From: JBGOUV01 sp041477815
GTDB taxonomy: Bacteria > Acidobacteriota > Terriglobia > Bryobacterales > JACQDG01
Assembly (NCBI GenBank): GCA_041477815.1
Contig: JBGOUV010000141.1
Span: forward strand, 1-15,455
Reading direction: 5' to 3'
DNA length: 15,455 nucleotides
Shown here: positions 6,981-13,244 of the stretch, in pieces
Layout: every line of letters starts with the position of its first letter
Numbering within the stretch: the first letter of the stretch is position 1
The notes under the pieces: generated by a model
Databases searched by the model: none
What the model was told of the DNA's origin: nothing
The model's input: only the letters and a program-made list of their open reading frames with translations
Made by a program: the position numbers and the translations under genes

Positions 6981-7867
6981 AGTCCGGCTTCGTGTCTATT
7001 CTCGGCCGCCCCAACGCCGGCAAATCCACGCTCCTGAACCGCCTGGTGGGGACCAAGGTAGCCATCGTCGCCGAGAAGCCCCAGACCACCCGCGAGACCA
7101 TCCAGGGCGTGGTCCACCGGCCCGGCGCCCAGATCGTGCTGCTCGACAGCCCCGGCATCCACGAGCCCCGCGACGCCTTGAGCCGCCGCATGATGCGCGA
7201 GGTCCGCAACGCTCTGGAGGCCCGCGACGTCCTGATCCTCACGGTCGACGCGACCGCCGTGTTCGGCGAGGGCGACGATCAGGCCATCCGGCTCATCAGC
7301 GCGGCCAAGACCCCCACCCTCCTGGCCCTCAACAAGATCGACCGCCTGGTGCGCAAGGACGTCTTGCTCCCTCTGATCGACCGCTACCGGTCCCTCTTCG
7401 ATTTCGAGGAGTATCTTCCCCTGTCGGCCCTGGACGGCGACGGCGTCGGCGACCTCGAAGCCGCCGTCATCGCCCGGCTTCCCGAGGGTCCCGAGTACTT
7501 CCCCCCGGACCACGTTACCGACCAGCCCCTGCGTCACCTGGCCTGCGAGCTGGTCCGGGAGAAGGTCTTCGAGCTGACCCTCCGCGAGGTCCCCTACTCA
7601 ACCGCGGTGGCCATCGACCTGTTCGAGGAAACCCCCCGCCTCTGCCGCATCGCCGCCACGATTTACGTAGACCGGGACAGCCAAAAAGGGATTATCATTG
7701 GTTCCGGAGGGCAGCGCCTGAAGCAAATCGGCACCGAGGCCCGCGAGGAGATGGAGTCCCTGTTCGGCCGCCAGGCCTTTCTCCAGCTCCACGTAAAGGT
7801 GCGGTCCGACTGGCGCCAGAGCGACTCGTTCCTGGACGCTCTGGACTGGCGCCGCCAATCAGTATGA
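6977..7867 (+). CDS. era: GTPase Era
   Basis: Essential GTPase that binds the 3' end of 16S rRNA during 30S subunit assembly. The 296-residue protein has the complete Era layout: G1 GRPNAGKS (10-17), G2 region QTTRET (36-41), G3 DSPG (57-60; usually DTPG), G4 NKID (119-122), G5 SAL (150-152), and a C-terminal KH domain with GSGG in 'IIIGSGGQRLKQIG' (239-252). The length is normal. The ATG overlaps the stop of the CorC-like gene, and its own stop overlaps the ATG of the BON gene. Sharing an operon with YbeY and the PhoH-like ATPase fits a common role in 16S rRNA and small-subunit maturation. Confidence 0.96.
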   Translation: MKSGFVSILGRPNAGKSTLLNRLVGTKVAIVAEKPQTTRETIQGVVHRPGAQIVLLDSPGIHEPRDALSRRMMREVRNALEARDVLILTVDATAVFGEGDDQAIRLISAAKTPTLLALNKIDRLVRKDVLLPLIDRYRSLFDFEEYLPLSALDGDGVGDLEAAVIARLPEGPEYFPPDHVTDQPLRHLACELVREKVFELTLREVPYSTAVAIDLFEETPRLCRIAATIYVDRDSQKGIIIGSGGQRLKQIGTEAREEMESLFGRQAFLQLHVKVRSDWRQSDSFLDALDWRRQSV

Positions 7868-8151
7868 AGTTCGCTTGCGCTCTGCTGTTGCTCGTAGGCC
7901 TATTCGCGGGGGTCGTGATCGCGGCCGACAAGTTCCCCCTAACCGACAACCTCCTCTACGACCGCGTAAGGCGCCGCCTGGCCAACGACCGTGAACTAAA
8001 GACTACCGCCATAGACATCGAAGTGAAGGATAAGATAGTCACTCTCCAAGGGACGGTAGAGTCCGAAAAACACCGCCAGCGCGCTGAAACCGTAGTCCGC
8101 AAAACCGAAGGGGTCAAAAAAGTCGTCAACGAGCTAAAGGTGCGGCCATGA
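7864..8151 (+). CDS. Small secreted BON-domain protein
   Basis: 95 residues. Residues 1-21 (MKFACALLLLVGLFAGVVIA plus A) are a clear signal peptide with no lipobox Cys at the cleavage site. The mature part is almost wholly one BON domain (about 29-93): 'LLYDRVRRRLANDREL', 'IDIEVKDKIVTLQGTVESEKHRQRAETVVRKTEGVKKVVNEL'. BON domains are thought to bind phospholipid membranes and are found in periplasmic proteins such as OsmY, so an envelope role is likely. The start overlaps the era stop (ATGA) and the stop overlaps the next ATG. Partner and function are unknown. Confidence 0.85.
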   Translation: MKFACALLLLVGLFAGVVIAADKFPLTDNLLYDRVRRRLANDRELKTTAIDIEVKDKIVTLQGTVESEKHRQRAETVVRKTEGVKKVVNELKVRP

Positions 8152-8435
8152 AACTATCCTTCTTTCCCGGCAAGCTCTTCCTCGAATCGAAGCCCGAGGG
8201 CGGCTTCGAATTGCGCTTCGGCGACGAGGTCCACACCTTCCGCACCGAAAAGGCCGCCCTCCAGGCCTTCCGGGAAATCCGCACCAAGCTCGAAAAAGAC
8301 TTCCCCGCCACCGAGCCCACCCTGGAAGAACGCCGCGCCCTGCTGGCCAAGGAGATCGCCGATTCCGCCGTCGGCCACAACTCGCTGCGGAATGCGGGAC
8401 CGAGGAAGAAGACGGGGACGCGTACGTTTGGGTGA
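8148..8435 (+). CDS. Small hypothetical protein at the end of the era operon
   Basis: A 95-residue protein I do not recognise. It is cytoplasmic by appearance: no signal peptide or membrane segment. The N-terminal half is beta-rich ('LSFFPGKLFLESKPEGGFELRFGDEVHTF', residues 3-31), followed by a charged helical stretch (about 34-71), then a Gly/Lys/Arg-rich tail. The ATG overlaps the BON stop (ATGA) and codon use resembles the upstream genes, so it is very likely translated. It ends the overlapping gene run; nothing on the plus strand follows closely. Confidence 0.7.
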   Translation: MKLSFFPGKLFLESKPEGGFELRFGDEVHTFRTEKAALQAFREIRTKLEKDFPATEPTLEERRALLAKEIADSAVGHNSLRNAGPRKKTGTRTFG

Positions 8436-8562
8436 TCGCTGGTCCGGTCTGTGGTAAGCTGCCGCTCAGGCGCGGCCAGGGTTGCGAAGCGCGACAGACT
8501 GCCTGCCACGATCTGGTGGCTTTGGGGCGGCAGGGCCGCCCGTGCAATGGCCTTATCTGATC
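8436..8562. other. Intergenic region with two short hairpins, no clear terminator
   Basis: Between the end of the era operon and the FRG gene. GCCAC/GTGGC (8505-8509 and 8516-8520) and a GC-only 7-bp stem, GGGCGGC/GCCGCCC with loop AGG (8525-8541), could fold in RNA. Neither has a downstream T-run, so a Rho-independent terminator is not supported. I see no convincing promoter or small gene here. Confidence 0.35.
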
Positions 8563-9360
8563 ATGGCTATTGAGAATCGCCGCATATCGAGTGTGTCGGA
8601 GCTGCTAGACCACCTCAAAGGGATTTACGCCGGCGGTGGAACGGTCTGGTTCCGGGGACATACCGATCACCGATGGCACCTGCAACCATCGCTGGCCCGT
8701 AAGTGTTTCTTGCAGGCCGAGCTACAGTTGATCAAGCGCTTCAAGCAAAATGCCCTTCTCCATCTTGAACATCCCCTCGATCACGAATGGGAGTGGCTGT
8801 TCTTGATGCAGCACTTCGGTGCTCCAACTCGCCTTCTGGATTGGACGGAAAGTCCGTTGGTGGGACTGTATTTCGCCCTCTTTCCGCTTGGCGACGGCGT
8901 TCGTCCTCGGGCGACAGGCTAGGCCGCGCTCTGGTGTTTGTATCCTCGTAGGCTGAACGAAATCGCCCGCATCATACTGAAGCCTCCCGACGATATACCA
9001 GCATTCGGACACGAGGTCGAACTCGACGACTACCTCCCTTCGCGAGTTCACGGCTCACCACCGACAGACAAGAATCCGGTCGCCCTGATGGCCCCGCGAA
9101 CGTTTGGCCGACTGTCCGCGCAGCAAGGGGTCTTTACACTTCACCACAAGAACCCCATCAACATTGAGGAATTGCAGGACAAGGACGGCAAGCAAGACCA
9201 TGTGATCAAGCTAACGATTCCACAACGGGCCTCGTATGCTATCAATATCATTCTACGCCCGATCATCCCCCGAAGCAGTAGATCTTCCCGTCCTGCGCGC
9301 CGATCACCAGCCGCCCGCCGCCGATCGCCGGCGACGCCGACAGCGGCGCTCCGGCGTTGA
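8563..9360 (+). pseudogene. FRG-domain protein gene, interrupted by an in-frame TAG
   Basis: From the ATG at 8563 the frame encodes 119 residues of an FRG-domain protein: 'TVWFRGHTDHRWHLQPSLAR' (27-46) and 'EWEWLFLMQHFGAPTRLLDW' (75-94), then 'GLYFAL'. A TAG at 8920-8922 stops it. The same frame continues with 'AALWCLYPRRLNEIARI' and later 'MAPRTFGRLSAQQGVFTLHH', which is what FRG proteins carry next, so only the stop codon breaks the gene. From about 9223 the protein no longer resembles the family. The frame then runs antisense through the 3' end of the PQQ gene to a TGA at 9358-9360, so the native C-terminus looks lost. FRG domains are named for a Phe-Arg-Gly motif; their activity is unsettled and they are often found in variable genome regions. 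A GTG at 8482 would extend the frame but adds non-conserved sequence. No good ribosome binding site precedes 8563. Confidence 0.75.
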
Positions 9361-10351
9361 ACTCCCAGATCTTGGTCCCCTTATTGAGGTCCAGTACATA
9401 GAGACGCCCGTCGTTCGATCCCACGTAAACCCGGTCGCCCGCGATGGCCGGCGACGAGTCGACCCGCGCCCGCGTGGGGAAGGTCCACAGGGCTTTGCCG
9501 GTCCTCGCGTTCAGGCAGTGGACCATCTTGTCCCGCCCCCCCACCACCACTTTGCCTGCGGTCACCGCCGCCGTCGAGTAGAACGGGAACTTCCGCTCCG
9601 GGTGCTCGTAGCGCCAGACGATCTTGCGGGACTTCAGGTCGACGCCGAGTACTTCGTTATTGAACGTCCCGAAATAGGCCCAGCCGCCGGCCAGCACCGG
9701 CGACGCCCCGGTGTAAGCCCCCGAGGAGAACTGGAACATCTCCTTGCCGTCGGCGATCCGAATGGCGCGGAAGGTCTCGTCACACCCGGAGATGTAGGCC
9801 AAGCCGTCCCCGACGCCGGGGGTGCAGTGCACCGGACCGCTGATCTGGAACTTCCATTGCAGCTTGCCGTCCGCGGCGTTGAGGCAGTAGAGGTGCTCGT
9901 CGTAGGATCCGATCAAGACCTTGTCCCCCACCACCACGGGCGACGACTTCACTTCGCTCCCGGTTGCAAAGGTCCACTTGGCCTTCCCGTCGTTGGCGTT
10001 GACGGCATGCAGGACGCCTCCCAGGTCGGCTGCGTACACTGTACCGAGACCTACCGCCGGCGAAGACTCGCCGATCAAGTCTTTGGCCTTGTACTTCCAG
10101 CGCAAGGCGCCGGTAGCCAGATCGAGGGCGATCAACTCGCCATTTCCGCAACCGACATAGACCGCCCCATTGGCGATCGCGGCCGACGACTCGATGGCAT
10201 CGCCCGCCTCGTAGGTCCACAACACCTTCAAGGTGGCGGGCAAGGCGGCGGGCGCGACGCCGGTGAGTTGCGGGTTGCCGCGGAATTGCGGCCAGTCCTC
10301 GCCCGGTCCGGCGGCCAGGGCGGTGGCCAGCAGCAGGATCAGTACGCGCAT
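9263..10351 (-). CDS. Secreted PQQ-like beta-propeller protein (third of cluster)
   Basis: 362 residues starting at the ATG at 10351. The frame is open further upstream, but that stretch lies inside the preceding gene and is Arg/Gly-rich noise. GGAGGT six bases before the ATG decides the start. Residues 1-14 (MRVLILLLATALAA) are a short signal peptide. The mature protein opens with 'DWPQFRGNPQ', as in many propeller proteins of this type, followed by repeated PQQ/BamB-like blades: 'VYVGCGNGELIALDLATGALRWKY', 'LIGSYDEHLYCLNAADGKLQWKF', 'VYVGSNDGRLYVLDLNKGTKIWEF' and others. There is no heme motif (CxxCH), and no evidence for bound PQQ beyond the repeats. Such proteins act as scaffolds or as quinoprotein-like domains in the periplasm; the function here is unknown. 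The start overlaps the dehydrogenase 3' end by 13 bp. Confidence 0.88.
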   Translation of the reverse strand: MRVLILLLATALAAGPGEDWPQFRGNPQLTGVAPAALPATLKVLWTYEAGDAIESSAAIANGAVYVGCGNGELIALDLATGALRWKYKAKDLIGESSPAVGLGTVYAADLGGVLHAVNANDGKAKWTFATGSEVKSSPVVVGDKVLIGSYDEHLYCLNAADGKLQWKFQISGPVHCTPGVGDGLAYISGCDETFRAIRIADGKEMFQFSSGAYTGASPVLAGGWAYFGTFNNEVLGVDLKSRKIVWRYEHPERKFPFYSTAAVTAGKVVVGGRDKMVHCLNARTGKALWTFPTRARVDSSPAIAGDRVYVGSNDGRLYVLDLNKGTKIWEFNAGAPLSASPAIGGGRLVIGAQDGKIYCFGG

Positions 10352-11433
10352 CGGTATACCTCCAGCGCGCCGGCGGCGTCGAACGGACGCGGGTTGAAGC
10401 GTCCGGTCCATTGCCGCCCGGCCTCTGCGGCCAGCACGGGGAGATCCGCTTCCTGCGCTCCTACCGCGCTCACCCGCACCGGCAGTCCGGCGGCCGTGGC
10501 CAGCTCTTGCAGGCGGGCAACCAGATCCGGGCTCAACTCCTGGTAGCGAGGGCAGGCGTTCCACCGGACCACGTGGGCCAGCAGCGACGCGATGGCCACG
10601 CCGTGGACGGCGCCGTAGCGGGCGGTCAAGGGATTCGCGCAGGCGTGGGCGGCGCCCAGCATCGAGTTTTCGATCGCCGCCCCGGCCAGGTGTGCGCCCA
10701 GTTGCATAGCCGCGCGGGATTCCAGGTCGTCGGGTTGGACCAGCACGCGTTCGAAATTACCGTTCAAAAGGCGCCACGCCTCGCGCGAGAAACATTCCGA
10801 GATCCCGGTACGCCTGGTCGTCACGAACGTCTCCACCGCGTGAGAAATGGCGTCGTACCCGGTGGCGGCTGTTACGGCCAACGGCTGCGACAGGGTCAAA
10901 CACGGATCGAGGATCGCCACCCGGAAAGCGGCCTTGGGATCTCCGCAGGCCATCTTGATGTGGGTTTCGGCATCCGAGATCAGGGCGTACGACTGCGCCT
11001 CGCTACCGGTTCCTGCCGTGGTTGGGATCCCGATCATCGGCAGCAGCGGCTGGGCGGCCTTCCCGTATCCCCAGTAATCCTGCATGCGGCCGCCGTTGGT
11101 GAGCACGAAGTTGATGCCCTTGGCGCAATCCATGGAGCTGCCGCCGCCGAGGCCGACGATCGAGTCGATCTGCTGGGTCGCGGCAAACACGCGGCCGGCT
11201 TCGACCATGGCCGTGTCCGGATTCGTCTCGAAGTCGTGAAACGGGAAGACCGCCACCCCCGCCTCGGACAGCAGCCGCGAGGTTTCGGCCACGTAGCCGG
11301 CCGCGACCATCCCGCGGTCGGCCACCAGCAGGGTCCGGCGGAAGCCCAGCTCGGTCGTGAGAGTGCCTAGCTGGCGGAGGCTGCCCGGCCCAAACACGGC
11401 CCTGGTGCGGGATTGGAAGTCAAACGGCGCCAT
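10339..11433 (-). CDS. Iron-type (group III) alcohol dehydrogenase
   Basis: NAD(P)-dependent oxidoreductase for an unknown alcohol/aldehyde pair. The 364 residues from the ATG at 11433 show 'FGPGSLRQL' (14-22), the nucleotide-binding GGGSSMD (96-102), PTTAGTGSE (137-145), 'ILDPCLT' and 'GYDAISHAVE' with metal ligands D194 and H198, then 'GAAHACANPLTARYGAVHG' with H263 and H277. All four metal ligands are present. The position between them that is usually His (HxxxH of the family) is Asn267. The open frame extends to 11550, but the extra 39 residues are not family-like and overlap hicA, so 11433 is chosen; the ribosome binding site is weak. It lies between hicA and the third propeller gene in one operon. 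Confidence 0.88.
   Translation of the reverse strand: MAPFDFQSRTRAVFGPGSLRQLGTLTTELGFRRTLLVADRGMVAAGYVAETSRLLSEAGVAVFPFHDFETNPDTAMVEAGRVFAATQQIDSIVGLGGGSSMDCAKGINFVLTNGGRMQDYWGYGKAAQPLLPMIGIPTTAGTGSEAQSYALISDAETHIKMACGDPKAAFRVAILDPCLTLSQPLAVTAATGYDAISHAVETFVTTRRTGISECFSREAWRLLNGNFERVLVQPDDLESRAAMQLGAHLAGAAIENSMLGAAHACANPLTARYGAVHGVAIASLLAHVVRWNACPRYQELSPDLVARLQELATAAGLPVRVSAVGAQEADLPVLAAEAGRQWTGRFNPRPFDAAGALEVYRCAY
10358..10363 (-). promoter_or_regulatory. Strong ribosome binding site of the third PQQ-like gene
   Basis: On the minus strand this reads GGAGGT, six bases before the ATG at 10351. It lies inside the last codons of the alcohol dehydrogenase gene and fixes the start of the propeller gene. 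Confidence 0.75.
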
Positions 11434-11629
11434 AAGGGAAGATCTCACGGCTCCGAGATTTGGAGATCCCGGCAAATCTTCGGGCGAGGAAGTCATTGAG
11501 TTCAGCGTGCCGTGGGACGGCCGACGTTTTCTGGACGCGCGGATTGACATACACGCTGTGTTTCTTCCCCTCGCGTAGAAGTTGGCAGCCTTGCGCTTCG
11601 AGGTGGCGAATCAGTTCCCGTCGCTTCAT
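11420..11629 (-). CDS. hicA: HicA-family mRNA interferase toxin, probable 3' frameshift
   Basis: HicA toxins are small double-stranded-RNA-binding-fold ribonucleases that cleave mRNA and are neutralised by HicB. The 69-residue frame matches HicA well to residue 50: 'MKRRELIRHLEAQGCQLLRE', 'GKKHSVYVNP' with the conserved His (H24), 'TSAVPRHAELNDFLAR'. After R50 the sequence (RFAGISKSRSREIFPYGAV) is not HicA-like. One base out of phase, from 11480 down, the DNA reads KICRDLQISEP then TGA at 11447-11445, a typical HicA end. A one-base loss near 11480-11482 is therefore likely. A repaired gene would stop 11 bp before the dehydrogenase ATG instead of overlapping it. The ATG at 11629 overlaps the hicB stop (ATGA). 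Whether the shifted protein is active is unknown; the error could also be from sequencing or assembly. Confidence 0.78.
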   Translation of the reverse strand: MKRRELIRHLEAQGCQLLREGKKHSVYVNPRVQKTSAVPRHAELNDFLARRFAGISKSRSREIFPYGAV

Positions 11630-11844
11630 GCAACGGGAATGGAGAGAGACTCCCGGATCACTTCCTGCCCCTGCAACGACTCTTCGGCCAACGCCCGGTT
11701 CGCTTCCAGGACCAGGGTCACCGCTTCCTGAAGGTTCTCTCGCGCCTCTTCCAGAGTCGCCCCTTGCGTATTGGCGCCGGGCAATTCCTCGACGAAGCCG
11801 ATATATCCTTCCGCAACCTTTACGAATAGCGCGGTGAGGTTCAT
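11626..11844 (-). CDS. hicB: HicB-family antitoxin (short form)
   Basis: 72 residues. 'MNLTALFVKVAEGYIGFVEELPGANTQGATLEEARENLQEAV' has the partial RNase H-like HicB fold signature, 'GYIGFVEELPG...T...EEA..NL.EA', and the C-terminal 'GQEVIRESLSIPVA' ends as other short HicB proteins do. There is no C-terminal HTH or RHH DNA-binding domain, so it may neutralise HicA without autoregulating the operon. The ATG lies two bases after the stop of the upstream propeller gene and the stop overlaps the hicA ATG. Antitoxin-first order occurs in many genomes. Confidence 0.83.
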   Translation of the reverse strand: MNLTALFVKVAEGYIGFVEELPGANTQGATLEEARENLQEAVTLVLEANRALAEESLQGQEVIRESLSIPVA

Positions 11845-11846
11845 AG

Positions 11847-13244
11847 CTACTTCTTTTCCGCCAGCGCGTACAACTGGTTGCGGTTCATCACGAACAGGGC
11901 GCCGTTGGCCGGCACCGCCGTCGAGTAGACCGAGCTGCCCATGTTCATTTCGGCGACCAGCTTCTTCTCCTTGGCAGCCTCCAGGACGGCCACGTCGCCG
12001 TCTTCATCGCCCAGGTACACCTTCCCGTCGATCACCATCGGGGAGCCCCAGATGGCCGCCAGCATGTCGTGCACCCAGTAGGGTTTTCCGGTCTTGGCGT
12101 CGAGGCAATGCAGGAAACCGCTGAAGTCGGAGTAGAACACCAGCCCGTTGTAGACCGCCCCGGTGGAGATCGATCGCCGGATTTTGTCGTAGTGCCAGAT
12201 CTGGCCGGTCTTGGTGATATCGCCCCGCTTGGTGGCGTCGATGGCGTAGAGGTGTCCCACGCCTTCGCCGTGCTCGGGGTCCTGGCCGTTGGCCTGGTAG
12301 ACGACGTTACCCACCACCACCGGCGTCGAGATGGTCTCGTTGCGCGTCTTGGGCCACACGGAATCCTTGGGATTGGTGTCGAACTCCCACAGCTTCTTCC
12401 CGCTTAGCGCCTGGTAGCCGCGCACCCAGCCGTCGCCCTGCGGGTGGACCACCTGCACCACGTCTCCGATCTTGCCGACCGCCGGCGAGGCCCACTGCCC
12501 GTGCAGGATCTTTTCGCCGACCGAGTTGTCTTCCCACGCCAGCTTACCGGTCTTCTTGTTGATGGCGATGATGGCCGGCGCGCGCGGCGAGGGAATATGC
12601 ACGTGGCTCTCATCCTGCCCGTTGGCTGTGCTGACATAGATCAGGTCCTGGTAGGACACCGGCGAGGAGTTGGCCATGTTGTGCGGCTGCGAGCCGACCT
12701 CCTCCATCATGTCGAACTTCCAGACGACCTTGGCCGCGCCCTTGCCGTCGCCCTTCGGATCCAGGCACACGATCTCGCAGCGGTTGGAGGTGTAGTAGAG
12801 CCGGTCCCCTTCCACCAGCGGCGAGGAGCAGACGCCCTGGTACGGCCAGTCGTTGGCGCGGCCGGCGGGCAGCTTCTCGTTGGTGTGCTGCCACAGGAAC
12901 TCGCCGTCCGACTCGCGGAAGCACATCAGCACGCCGCGGTCGCCGGGCTCCTTGGGGTTGCGCACCAGCTCGTTGTTGGTGCCGGCGTAGACCTGCCCGC
13001 CCGCCACCACCGGATTGCCGTAGCTCTGCGAGCCAAGCTGCGCCACCCACTTCACGTTCTTCTTGGTAGCGATGTCCCAGGAAGTGGGGAAACCCTTGGT
13101 GGACGAGACCATGTTGCGGTCCGGGGAGCCGCCCCACATGGGCCAGTCGCCGGTACCCGGATCGCCAGCCCGCGCCTTCCCCGCGTGGAGCAAAGCGGCG
13201 GCGCCAGTCAAGAGAAATTCGCGTCTGCGCATAATCGAGCTCAT
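11847..13244 (-). CDS. Tat-exported PQQ-like beta-propeller protein (second of cluster)
   Basis: 465 residues from the ATG at 13244. The frame is open far upstream, but that part is a shadow of the preceding gene. The N-terminus MSSIMRRREFLLTGAAALLH carries a twin-arginine motif (RREFL) plus a hydrophobic stretch, so export folded through Tat is likely. The mature part opens with 'DWPMWGGSPDRNMVS' (33-47), then propeller blades such as 'VYAGTNNEL', 'LYYTSNRCEIVCLDP', 'IIAINKKTGKLAWED', 'HLYAIDATKRG', 'FLHCLDAKTGKPYWVHD' and 'LFVMNRNQLYAL'. No CxxCH heme site is seen. Tat export may mean a cofactor is inserted in the cytoplasm, but none can be named. ATG at 13244 makes an ATGA overlap with the upstream stop; an in-frame ATG at 13232 is an alternative. 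hicB follows after two bases. Confidence 0.88.
   Translation of the reverse strand: MSSIMRRREFLLTGAAALLHAGKARAGDPGTGDWPMWGGSPDRNMVSSTKGFPTSWDIATKKNVKWVAQLGSQSYGNPVVAGGQVYAGTNNELVRNPKEPGDRGVLMCFRESDGEFLWQHTNEKLPAGRANDWPYQGVCSSPLVEGDRLYYTSNRCEIVCLDPKGDGKGAAKVVWKFDMMEEVGSQPHNMANSSPVSYQDLIYVSTANGQDESHVHIPSPRAPAIIAINKKTGKLAWEDNSVGEKILHGQWASPAVGKIGDVVQVVHPQGDGWVRGYQALSGKKLWEFDTNPKDSVWPKTRNETISTPVVVGNVVYQANGQDPEHGEGVGHLYAIDATKRGDITKTGQIWHYDKIRRSISTGAVYNGLVFYSDFSGFLHCLDAKTGKPYWVHDMLAAIWGSPMVIDGKVYLGDEDGDVAVLEAAKEKKLVAEMNMGSSVYSTAVPANGALFVMNRNQLYALAEKK

Noticed and set aside
8525..8541. Rho-independent terminator of the era operon
   Set aside because: The stem is strong (7 GC pairs) but no T-run follows, so only a generic hairpin is supported.
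8482..8562. Upstream GTG extension of the FRG gene
   Set aside because: The additional residues (MRSATDCLPRSGG...) are unlike the family and run through a GC hairpin; the ATG at 8563 fits better.
9361..10546. Plus-strand continuation of a 436-codon open frame opposite the third propeller gene
   Set aside because: Antisense shadow of a clear PQQ-like gene with a strong ribosome binding site; low-complexity Arg/Gly/Val composition.
11434..11550. N-terminal extension of the alcohol dehydrogenase to 11550
   Set aside because: The 39 additional residues are not conserved-looking and overlap hicA. Once the hicA frameshift is repaired, the ATG at 11433 leaves a tidy 11-bp gap.
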